DNA of 5,805 bases from UBA7960 sp964348755 (GTDB taxonomy: Bacteria; Bacteroidota; Bacteroidia; Bacteroidales; UBA7960), in contig CAYGDW010000097.1 in the NCBI GenBank assembly GCA_964348755.1, forward strand, positions 1-5,805, in the 5' to 3' direction. Below the pieces are notes generated by a model. The model was not told the origin of the DNA and did not search any database. It saw nothing but the letters and a program-made list of their open reading frames with translations. Shown here piece by piece: positions 1-5,805 of the stretch. Within the stretch, counting starts at the first letter, position 1. Each line of letters starts with the position of its first letter. A program made the translations under genes and the position numbers.

Positions 1-2098
1 GAAACAAAAAAATGTTTTTGCGAGAGCTGTTTTAGCGCTTTTCGTGTTTTTGTATTCTGGTCTCAGCTTTCAGGCTATGGCCAATGTTAAGGGAATGAAA
101 TCGGGTGTCGATGCTGCTGGAAGATATGTGCATCGTGCTGCCGGAAATCCGTATTTGCCTTTGTGGGAACACTTGCCTGATGGTGAGCCCCGTGTGTTCG
201 AAGATCCTGATAATCCAGGAAAATATCGTGCTTATATCATTGGATCGCACGACTTACGTTTCACAAGTTATTGTGGCCCCGACATTCGAATGTGGTCGGC
301 GCCTGTCGAAAATTTAACCGAGTGGCGCGACGAAGGTGCAATATTTACCTACAATATTCAAGACCAATGGGATGTGATGTATGCACCCGATTTGGTTGAG
401 GTGAAACGCCGCGATGGCACTAAAGAATATTATCTTTTTCCGCATAGCCGCGGTCCTGGTCGTGAGGCTATGGTGTGCAAAGGTAGTCGCCCCAATGGCC
501 CATTTACGCCAATAAACCTCACTGCCGATGGAACACGCACTGTGCCTGGTAGTATTTTAGGTTTCGACCCAGCGGTGTATATCGAGTATGTAACCGACCC
601 TAAAGATCCCGATTATGAAATTGGCTTTAGAGCTTATGGATATTGGGGTTTCCAACGTTCGCTGGCTGCACAGCTCGACCAAAAAACCATGTACACTTTG
701 CGCCCGGGTACCGAAATTATCAATTATTTTATTCCAGCAAGTTCGCGCTATGGTGAGTTGCGCGATCCCAAAGGTACTTTGTATCCGAATATTTATGCTG
801 GGCAAGATTTGGGAACATTCAATTTCTTCGAAGCTTCGTCGATTCGTAAAATTGGCAATAAATATGTTACTGTGTTCAGTGGTTATTCGGGCCCTGAGTA
901 TGGCATGGGAAGCTCAAATTCAACATTGCGTTATGCATTTGCCGACTCACCACTTGGTCCATGGCTTAGCGGCGGCGTGTTGATTGATTCGCGTGGCCCA
1001 GTATTGAACCATGATGGGACGCGAATTATTTCGTCGAATGGCGGACACAATACGCACGGAAGTATTGAACTGATTAATGGTCAGTGGTATGTGTTTTATC
1101 ACCGTCCACCGCGCAATTTTGGTTTCGCACGCCAGGCTGTTGTTGAGGCTGTAACTATAAAATGGGACGAAAAACCGGTTCGCCATGGCGGAAAAGTGGT
1201 TATTACGGCCTACGATCCATATGCTGCCGACAAAACATCGACAATTAAAGACAAACAAGGGCTCGAATATAAAGGTGCTGTAGTAACTTCCGAAGGATTC
1301 AGTGTATTTGGCCTCGACCCATATCAATATTATTCGGCAGGCTATGCATGTTATCTTTCCGACATAAGTGTGTTGCAAGATTCGTGGGATATTTGGGATA
1401 ATCATATGCCTATTACCAATTTGAAGAACGGTAATATTATTGGTTATAAATACTTTGGGTTTGGCGGTTTAGCAAAAGATACTTTGGGCTTAAAAGCTTT
1501 CGAAGCAGCTAAAAAAGGCAATAAAACGAAGCTCAATTTATTTATCGCACCCAAAACAAGCAAAAGCTTTAAAGTAAATGTTTGGATTGATGCGCCTTGG
1601 AGCAATGATGTGTGGAAGGGACGCAAAATAGCCGAACTTGTGGTGCCGGCCAATGCTAAGCAACAAGTAACGCAGTACAGTCTCGATGTGGCGAGTTTTG
1701 TTGAAGGATTGACACAAAAACATGCTATATATTTGGTGGCCGAAGGCGATAATAATGATGTTTTGTGCGATTTTATGGGTATGGGCTTTAGTGCTACGCG
1801 CAAACCTATTCATCGTCATGTGCCACCAACAGTGAGCATTAGTGTCGATGGCAAAGCAGTTGAATTGCCTCAAGTGCCTGTGCGCTCGACCAACAAAAAC
1901 GGCATTGTGGATTACAATTTGTACGAAGTTGTTGTGAAATTGCCAGCCAATCAGGCAAAAAATCCTGTGGTGCGTGCCACTGCCAACAATAAAGCGGTGA
2001 AAATTGATGTCACACAAGCCAACACAACGAAAGGAACAGCACATGTAAAATGCAATTACAATGGCATAGTGAAAAACTATAGAGTTGTTTTTGAATAA
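1..2098 (+). CDS. Secreted glycoside hydrolase family 43 protein with CBM6-like domain (start codon cut by window edge)
   Basis: Predicted 699-residue exported glycosidase. The frame is open to base 1, which is a G followed by AAA CAA AAA AAT, so the ATG probably has its first two bases just outside the window. The GTG at 44 would cut a good signal peptide in half (MKQKNV, hydrophobic core about residues 10-24, AMA cleavage site near 28). Residues about 50-405 read as a GH43 five-bladed beta-propeller. I see PDGEP with the likely catalytic base D61, YAPD at 128-131, FDPAV with the likely pKa-modulating D190, FFEASSI with the likely acid E278, and HGS (H353) before WYVFYHR. Family members cleave alpha-L-arabinofuranosides, beta-xylosides or galactosides; the substrate here is unknown. 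Residues about 474-599 (NGNIIGYKYF to CDFMGMGFSA) look like a CBM6-type beta-sandwich, and 611-699 like a small Ig-like domain. There is no lipoprotein cysteine and no T9SS tail, so it is probably periplasmic. It is a separate unit from the next gene. Confidence 0.87.
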   Translation, partial: KQKNVFARAVLALFVFLYSGLSFQAMANVKGMKSGVDAAGRYVHRAAGNPYLPLWEHLPDGEPRVFEDPDNPGKYRAYIIGSHDLRFTSYCGPDIRMWSAPVENLTEWRDEGAIFTYNIQDQWDVMYAPDLVEVKRRDGTKEYYLFPHSRGPGREAMVCKGSRPNGPFTPINLTADGTRTVPGSILGFDPAVYIEYVTDPKDPDYEIGFRAYGYWGFQRSLAAQLDQKTMYTLRPGTEIINYFIPASSRYGELRDPKGTLYPNIYAGQDLGTFNFFEASSIRKIGNKYVTVFSGYSGPEYGMGSSNSTLRYAFADSPLGPWLSGGVLIDSRGPVLNHDGTRIISSNGGHNTHGSIELINGQWYVFYHRPPRNFGFARQAVVEAVTIKWDEKPVRHGGKVVITAYDPYAADKTSTIKDKQGLEYKGAVVTSEGFSVFGLDPYQYYSAGYACYLSDISVLQDSWDIWDNHMPITNLKNGNIIGYKYFGFGGLAKDTLGLKAFEAAKKGNKTKLNLFIAPKTSKSFKVNVWIDAPWSNDVWKGRKIAELVVPANAKQQVTQYSLDVASFVEGLTQKHAIYLVAEGDNNDVLCDFMGMGFSATRKPIHRHVPPTVSISVDGKAVELPQVPVRSTNKNGIVDYNLYEVVVKLPANQAKNPVVRATANNKAVKIDVTQANTTKGTAHVKCNYNGIVKNYRVVFE

Positions 2099-2129
2099 TT
2101 AGTTTAGCAGGGTATTGCTCTGAAATTTT

Positions 2130-2184
2130 CAATGGTCGGTCATTCGCTGTTTTGCACGAATGCCGGCCATTGTTGTGTTTTATA
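2130..2184 (+). terminator. Probable intrinsic terminator of the GH43 gene
   Basis: The arm at 2130-2146 (AATGGTCGG-T-CATTCG with a preceding C) pairs with 2157-2172 (CGAATGCCGGCCATTG). The stem has about 16 pairs, one G-U wobble and one bulged T, and closes on a 10-base loop. A T-rich run (TGTTGTGTTTTAT) follows directly. The stem starts about 30 bases after the stop codon. The U-tract is interrupted by Gs, so termination strength is uncertain. Confidence 0.65.
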
Positions 2185-2230
2185 ATTTCAGCCTACTATG
2201 ACTATCGTAATTTAAAATGCATCAGCAATT

Positions 2231-2283
2231 GAGATTCTTCATATCGAAAACTTAGCTACGCTTATTTTCTCATTCGGAATGAC
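2231..2283 (-). repeat. Dispersed intergenic repeat-like element (GTCATTCCGAATGA type)
   Basis: Read on the minus strand, this segment begins GTCATTCCGAATGA, contains AAGCGTAGCTAAG in the middle and ends GAAGAATCTC. From memory, this order of blocks resembles a short intergenic repeat present in many copies in Bacteroidota genomes. Only one copy is in the window, so multiplicity cannot be shown here. The copy looks degenerate, with an AT-rich insertion between the first two blocks. No function is assigned. Confidence 0.45.
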
Positions 2284-2412
2284 AAACGCCGCGCCAGCGA
2301 AGGTATTTCTATTTACTGCATTCATTGAAGTTTGAAACTATCAAATATTCTTATTATTATACATAGATCAATGTCATAAGCCTTTTTTCGAAATCAATCA
2401 ACAAAATATCAC

Positions 2413-2440
2413 CTAATTATTTCATTGTTCTTATAATTAG
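2413..2440. repeat. AT-rich inverted repeat upstream of promoter module A
   Basis: CTAATTAT (2413-2420) and ATAATTAG (2433-2440) are perfect 8-base inverted arms around a 12-base loop, ending 31 bases before the TGTCCC box. It could be a dimeric regulator site or chance in AT-rich DNA. The other copy of the promoter module has no equivalent, so it is not part of the shared module. Confidence 0.25.
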
Positions 2441-2466
2441 CGGTTTGAGTGTGTGTGGCTGTATGT

Positions 2467-2536
2467 TACATGTCCCAAATTTAAAAATTAATGTTCAGGA
2501 TTTAAAATACAAATAATTGTTCTGATGCTACCTTTG
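2467..2536 (+). promoter_or_regulatory. Promoter module A of the beta-helix gene, with upstream TGTCCC box
   Basis: TACCTTTG at 2529-2536 matches the Bacteroidota -7 consensus TAnnTTTG exactly and would give a start site near 2542, about 98 bases before the ATG at 2640. TTTAAAAT (2501-2508) sits 20 bases upstream, in the -33 position, although it is not the usual TTTG. TACATGTCCCAAATT begins at 2467. The same three blocks recur at identical spacing at 5430-5499, which argues for function. The placement of the TGTCCC box suits an activator site; which regulator binds is not visible. Confidence 0.6.
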
Positions 2537-2639
2537 CGTTGTTCGAAATTGCTAATGATTTATGTTGCTTGTAATGCAATGAGATGAGTCATAAGTAATT
2601 GCGTGTTTTGTTTGATGTTAATAAATAAAATCTTCTATA

Positions 2640-5306
2640 ATGAAATTAATTAAGGTCTTTTTCCGTGATTTTGCTGTAGCAATCCTATTTTTGCTATTTG
2701 CGAATTTTAGTTTTGCAGCTTCAATTTATGTTTCGCCTACAGGTTCCGATACATCAAATGGCACACAGGCAAACCCCTTTAAAACCATTGCCAAAGCTGC
2801 AAATGTAGTAAACCCTGGCGATACTGTCTTTGTAAATGGGGGTACGTATATCGAACATAATATCACTCCAAAATCTTCGGGTACTGAGAGTGCGATGATT
2901 GTTTTCAAGCCCAATCCAGCTACAGGCAATGTTATTATTACACATCCAGGTACAACTATCAGTGATAATACCCCAGTATTTCAATTGTCAAACAGAAATT
3001 TTATTTGGATTGAAGGCTTTCATTTCAAGGATTTTAAATACGGTAGAGCATGTATCTATATCAGTTCGGGCAATGGAAATGTGGTGATAAACAATCGTTT
3101 CGAAAACCTTGGAAATAGTGAGATAGGCACTTGGGACGGTAACTCGATAGTGGCCATGTTCAACTCATCGAATAATGTGGTAAGTAATAATTATTTTAAA
3201 AATATTATTGGCGATGGTATTAATGTCAACTCACAGCGTTCCACCAATAATTTGGTTTGTAACAATACATTTATCGATTTTAAAGGTAAATATCGCAGTT
3301 GGGGCGGCCAATATTTGTTTTCTCGTGCCATCGATGTGCAAGATATGTCCGACGGTAACAATGTGGTAGCTTTCAATAGTGCTCATAATGTTGTGCATCA
3401 TATTTGGCTCGATAGAGATGGCAGTAATAATGTCATACTCCGAAATTTTGGGCGCAAAGGTAGTGGTCTTGTTTTTAATGAGTCGAGATGTGCGAAAAAT
3501 GTGGTTCAGGAGAATATGAGTGTCGAAATGAGTGTGGGTTACATGACAGCTTATTACGATAATACAGGTTGGACATTCGATCCTCGCTGGGTAAATAATG
3601 TAGCATATAAAAACGAAACTGGCTTTTCTGTTCATAAGTCATGGCGCGACGAGTTTCGTAACAATATTGTTTTCAATAACACGGCCTTCAATCTGAAATT
3701 TACTTCAGAAGCGATGAAAAATGCGCCGCATGTTTTTAGCAACAACCTTTGGTTTACAGCCAACAAAGCCAATTCAATTGAGTTTATGGGCAAAGCTGTT
3801 TCGGTACCTGAGTTTCAGGCGAGCGTGCGCGAAACTGGCGGACTTTCGGTGAATCCGATGTTTGTAAGTGTTGTTGCTGGTGCCGAAGATTTTAGATTGC
3901 AGGCCAACAGTCCAGCCAAAGGTGCTGCCGATAATGGATTGGATATGGGTGCATTTGCTGTGTATCCGCAGTTGAGCTTTGGTTGGGACGAAAGCCGGCC
4001 TACTGCTGGTGTGCAGGTTTATTTCAACAATGTAATTGCAGCAGCAAACAGAGGAGGACAAGTACAACTTATCGTTAAATTAAGCAAAGCATCTTCGCAA
4101 ACAATTAGTGCTAATATTGTTCCTGTAGCTGGCGATGCCGTGAGTGGGCAAGATTTTTCATTGTCGAGCACCTCGGTTGTATTTTTGCCTGGCGAAACGA
4201 GTAAAACAATTACTATTTCGATAAATGGAGATTCCGATTATGATGAACTAGCAGCTTTTCGCCTCGAAAATGTTAGCAATGCCAATGCTGGCGCTCGCAA
4301 TCTACATGTTTTGCGAATAAACAAAATGCCAAAATTAAAAGCTTTTGCAGGTGTAGATCGCACAGTGTGGGAAAGTAACAAATCGGGTGAGGCCGAACTT
4401 ACTATAGATGGCTCTCTCAGCCAAAATCCATTTAATACAACGCTCAATTATGTGTGGTCGGTAAACGGTGTTGAGATTGCAACAGGTGTAACACCTACTG
4501 TGAAGCTTCCCGTTGGAACTCATGTCGTTACATTGAGTTTGAGCGATAGTAATGGAAACACGGCGACTGATGATCTTGTAATAACAGTGAGAAAAGTTAC
4601 TGGTGTATGGCTCGAAGCCGAATGCGGCACAGTAGGTGCACTTTGGAACATCGAGGACGATATTAATGCAGCCAATGGCAAATTTGTTACCATAAAACCA
4701 GGCAATAATAGTAACGACATTGCACCTACAAACGCAGCAGGTTTAATTACTTATACTTTTGATATAACTGAAGCGGGGTCATACAAACTATTTGCTATGG
4801 TAATTTGTCCGAATGCAAATGATGACTCATTCTGGCTCAAAATGAATAATGGATCGTTTGCTTCATGGAATGGAATTGGGCCTTCGAGCTCGTGGGAGTG
4901 GTTTGCTTATCCCAATGCCTACAACCTAAGTGTGGGTACGCATACATTAACCATTGGATATCGCGAGGATGGTGCAAAACTTGATAAAATTTGGCTCACC
5001 AACAGCAACGATGTCCCAACTGGCGTAGGTCCTGATGCGAACAATTGTGCAGTAACTTCAACGCGTACGGTAACATCGAAACACTTAAATGTTTATCCCA
5101 ACCCAGTTACCGACTTGCTCACCATTGAAATTGAAGGTTCGACAGCAGCCGTAAGTGTTTACGACGCGATAGGACATTTGCTTTATGATCGAGTTATCAA
5201 TTCAGTAAATAAAACGATTGATATGTCGGGCTTCAGAAATGGAATCTATTTCGTAAAAATTGCTGACCAAGATCAAACGGTTATCAAGAGAATTGTGAAA
5301 GAATAA
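2640..5306 (+). CDS. T9SS-exported right-handed beta-helix protein with Calx-beta, PKD-like and carbohydrate-binding domains
   Basis: An 888-residue exported multidomain protein, probably a polysaccharide lyase-like or polysaccharide-binding factor. Signal peptide: residues 1-26 (SFA|A). Residues 29-440 form a right-handed beta-helix. It opens with YVSPTGSD and PGDTVFVNGGTY, as in PL9/DUF1565-type proteins, has Asn-led coils near 178, 203, 240, 263, 286, 319 and 341 (mostly 22-25 residues apart), and closes with SPAKGA...DMGAF at 424-439. Calx-beta follows at about 450-560 (SGQDFS, FLPGETSKTITI), then a PKD-like domain at 566-650 (YVWSVNG, LPVGTHVVTLSLSDSNG). A CBM6/35-like domain spans 656-788 (WLEAEC, YREDGAKLDKIW), and the T9SS type A sorting domain spans 816-888 (VYPNPVTD, NGIYFVKI). 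HHIWLDRD (253-260) and HKSWRDEF (332-339) hold clustered charged residues, but I cannot place a catalytic centre. The A-rich leader has no Shine-Dalgarno. Domain layout is well supported; the enzyme activity is not. Confidence 0.88.
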   Translation: MKLIKVFFRDFAVAILFLLFANFSFAASIYVSPTGSDTSNGTQANPFKTIAKAANVVNPGDTVFVNGGTYIEHNITPKSSGTESAMIVFKPNPATGNVIITHPGTTISDNTPVFQLSNRNFIWIEGFHFKDFKYGRACIYISSGNGNVVINNRFENLGNSEIGTWDGNSIVAMFNSSNNVVSNNYFKNIIGDGINVNSQRSTNNLVCNNTFIDFKGKYRSWGGQYLFSRAIDVQDMSDGNNVVAFNSAHNVVHHIWLDRDGSNNVILRNFGRKGSGLVFNESRCAKNVVQENMSVEMSVGYMTAYYDNTGWTFDPRWVNNVAYKNETGFSVHKSWRDEFRNNIVFNNTAFNLKFTSEAMKNAPHVFSNNLWFTANKANSIEFMGKAVSVPEFQASVRETGGLSVNPMFVSVVAGAEDFRLQANSPAKGAADNGLDMGAFAVYPQLSFGWDESRPTAGVQVYFNNVIAAANRGGQVQLIVKLSKASSQTISANIVPVAGDAVSGQDFSLSSTSVVFLPGETSKTITISINGDSDYDELAAFRLENVSNANAGARNLHVLRINKMPKLKAFAGVDRTVWESNKSGEAELTIDGSLSQNPFNTTLNYVWSVNGVEIATGVTPTVKLPVGTHVVTLSLSDSNGNTATDDLVITVRKVTGVWLEAECGTVGALWNIEDDINAANGKFVTIKPGNNSNDIAPTNAAGLITYTFDITEAGSYKLFAMVICPNANDDSFWLKMNNGSFASWNGIGPSSSWEWFAYPNAYNLSVGTHTLTIGYREDGAKLDKIWLTNSNDVPTGVGPDANNCAVTSTRTVTSKHLNVYPNPVTDLLTIEIEGSTAAVSVYDAIGHLLYDRVINSVNKTIDMSGFRNGIYFVKIADQDQTVIKRIVKE

Positions 5307-5329
5307 GCCTTTGGTTAGTTTCTTTGAGT

Positions 5330-5385
5330 GTGTCTTGTCCTTAAATTCATTTCAATATAGTGCAATGAGCTTAACGACAAGGCAT
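5330..5385 (+). terminator. Probable terminator hairpin of the beta-helix gene
   Basis: GTGTCTTGTC (5330-5339) pairs with GACAAGGCAT (5376-5385) over 10 pairs including two G-U. After a C-C mismatch, TTAA (5341-5344) pairs with TTAA (5371-5374), and after a small internal loop TCATT (5347-5351) pairs with AATGA (5364-5368) around a 12-base loop. T-rich sequence follows (TCTCATTTCTCATTTCATT) but without a clean U-run. Its place 23 bases after the stop codon supports a role as a 3' end or transcript stabiliser. Confidence 0.55.
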
Positions 5386-5429
5386 TCTCATTTCTCATTT
5401 CATTGATATGGTAGCAGGCCGATGACTAA

Positions 5430-5499
5430 TACGTGTCCCAAATTGAAAGAATAATATCTAAAATTTAAAATGTTCGTATCTGCTCCGTCACTACCTTTG
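5430..5499 (+). promoter_or_regulatory. Promoter module B, twin of module A
   Basis: TACGTGTCCCAAATT begins at 5430, TTTAAAAT lies at 5464-5471 and TACCTTTG at 5492-5499. Measured from TGTCCC, the offsets are +30 and +58, the same as in module A. Over the 70 bases from TGTCCC the two copies align without gaps at 48 identical positions, with identity concentrated in the three blocks. The predicted start site is near 5505, reading rightward. No coding start is visible in the following 300 bases, so the transcript either has a long leader or is non-coding. Confidence 0.55.
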
Positions 5500-5632
5500 T
5501 ATTGTTTAATAATAACGAATGTTGCATTTGTCGATGATATGAACAAGTGCAGCGCAGCTCTTCAACCCCCTGCTTGTACCGATAGCTATTTGGGTGGGGG
5601 ACTTATGGAGCAATATTCAATATTTTTGCGCT

Positions 5633-5695
5633 TAAATTTTGCCGTTTTTTCGAAAATTGATTTTTTTTGCGCTACGATTTTCGAAGTAAAATTTA
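5633..5695 (+). repeat. Two-tier inverted repeat downstream of promoter module B
   Basis: Outer arms TAAATTTT (5633-5640) and AAAATTTA (5688-5695) enclose inner arms TTCGAAAAT (5649-5657) and ATTTTCGAA (5677-5685). Both pairs are perfect. The inner loop is 19 bases including a run of eight Ts, and the internal bulge is 8 against 2 bases. If transcribed from module B this would be a long AU-rich hairpin. It could be an RNA structure or an imperfect terminator; the AT-rich composition makes chance pairing easier. Confidence 0.35.
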
Positions 5696-5699
5696 TGAA

Positions 5700-5723
5700 A
5701 TGCATATTATGGTAATGCATATT
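5700..5723. repeat. Short direct repeat ATGCATATT x2
   Basis: ATGCATATT occurs at 5700-5708 and 5715-5723, a 15-base period, and each copy contains the palindrome ATGCAT. Two such sites could bind a regulator of the gene to the right, but the repeat is short and AT-rich and no matching site was found elsewhere in the window. Confidence 0.25.
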
Positions 5724-5805
5724 TAAATGTGCAATAAGGTTTATTTATTGATTTTGCAGTTGTTTGTTTCGCTTTTTTGTAAAAATATCTTATTTCGTTT
5801 TTAGT

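Larger units (their letters stand above)
2099..2639. other. Intergenic region between the GH43 and beta-helix genes
   Basis: This 541-base spacer has no supportable coding frame. It holds, in order, a terminator-like hairpin, a repeat-like element, an AT-rich inverted repeat, promoter module A and a leader of roughly 100 bases. The terminator and the separate promoter argue that the flanking genes are transcribed independently despite having the same orientation. Bases about 2285-2410 show nothing I can identify. Confidence 0.8.
5307..5805. other. Intergenic region downstream of the beta-helix gene, open to the window end
   Basis: This 499-base stretch holds a terminator-like hairpin, promoter module B, then about 300 bases of probable leader or non-coding transcript with a GC-rich patch near 5559-5601, a two-tier inverted repeat and a short direct repeat. 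A second weak promoter-like pair, TTTG at 5763-5766 and TATCTTAT at 5786-5793 with a 19-base spacer, lies close to the right edge. The short frame at 5539-5715 does not look like a protein. The next gene must start beyond the window. Confidence 0.7.

Noticed and set aside
12..35. ATG at 12 as an alternative start for the first gene
   Set aside because: It is in another frame and hits a TAG at 33-35 after seven codons.
947..2044. Minus-strand open frames of 119-168 codons opposite the GH43 gene
   Set aside because: They overlap each other and a well-supported GH43 coding frame, lack recognisable domains and have His/Cys/Ile-rich compositions typical of antisense shadows.
2501..2519. TTG at 2517-2519 as the -33 element of promoter A
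   Set aside because: It is only about 9 bases from TACCTTTG, too close for the 19-21 base spacing known in Bacteroidota promoters; TTTAAAAT at 2501-2508 fits better and is conserved in module B.
3231..3635. Minus-strand open frame of 134 codons within the beta-helix gene
   Set aside because: It is fully inside the beta-helix coil repeats, with no domain, no promoter and shadow-like composition.
3171..3683. Recurring AATAATGTGGT-like DNA pattern that could be taken for a DNA repeat
   Set aside because: It reflects the Asn-Asn-Val-Val coil motif of the beta-helix protein, with varying codons between copies, so the repeat is at the protein level.
5470..5715. Small plus-strand frame of 81 codons, or 58 from the ATG at 5539
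   Set aside because: The first ATG lies upstream of the -7 element of module B, so it could not be translated from that transcript. The shorter version has a Cys/Phe-rich tail running through the inverted repeat, no recognisable domain and no supporting leader. Cross-species conservation would be needed to revive it.

Overview
The window looks like chromosome of a Bacteroidota bacterium (Bacteroidia/Cytophaga-type polysaccharide degrader). Three things point there. The second protein ends in a type IX secretion (T9SS) sorting domain, which is confined to this phylum. Two sites match the Bacteroidota sigma-factor -7 element TAnnTTTG exactly. The DNA is AT-leaning, with A-rich leaders and no Shine-Dalgarno sequence before the start that can be seen. 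No plasmid, phage, insertion sequence, RNA gene or CRISPR array is recognisable.

Layout: (1) 1-2098, plus strand: a secreted family 43 glycoside hydrolase (GH43) with a CBM6-like beta-sandwich and a small C-terminal beta domain. Its ATG almost certainly straddles the left window edge. (2) 2099-2639, non-coding: a terminator-like hairpin right after the gene, a copy of what looks like a dispersed Bacteroidota intergenic repeat, an AT-rich inverted repeat, and promoter module A. (3) 2640-5306, plus strand: an 888-residue T9SS-exported protein made of a right-handed beta-helix, Calx-beta, PKD-like, carbohydrate-binding and sorting domains. (4) 5307-5805, non-coding: a long terminator-like hairpin, promoter module B, and at least 300 bases with hairpins and short repeats but no convincing gene.

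The two proteins fit a polysaccharide-degrading locus. The GH43 enzyme would trim arabinose-, xylose- or galactose-type side chains or oligosaccharides, probably in the periplasm because it has a signal peptide but no T9SS tail. The beta-helix protein would act on or bind polymer at the cell surface or outside. No SusC/SusD pair, regulator or transporter lies inside the window, so the substrate cannot be named.

The most interesting signal is regulatory. Two spacers about 3 kb apart carry the same promoter module: TACRTGTCCCAAATT, then TTTAAAAT, then TACCTTTG, with identical spacing in both. This suggests shared activation of the beta-helix gene and of an unseen transcript starting near 5505. 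I found no strong evidence for a wholly new multi-gene system.
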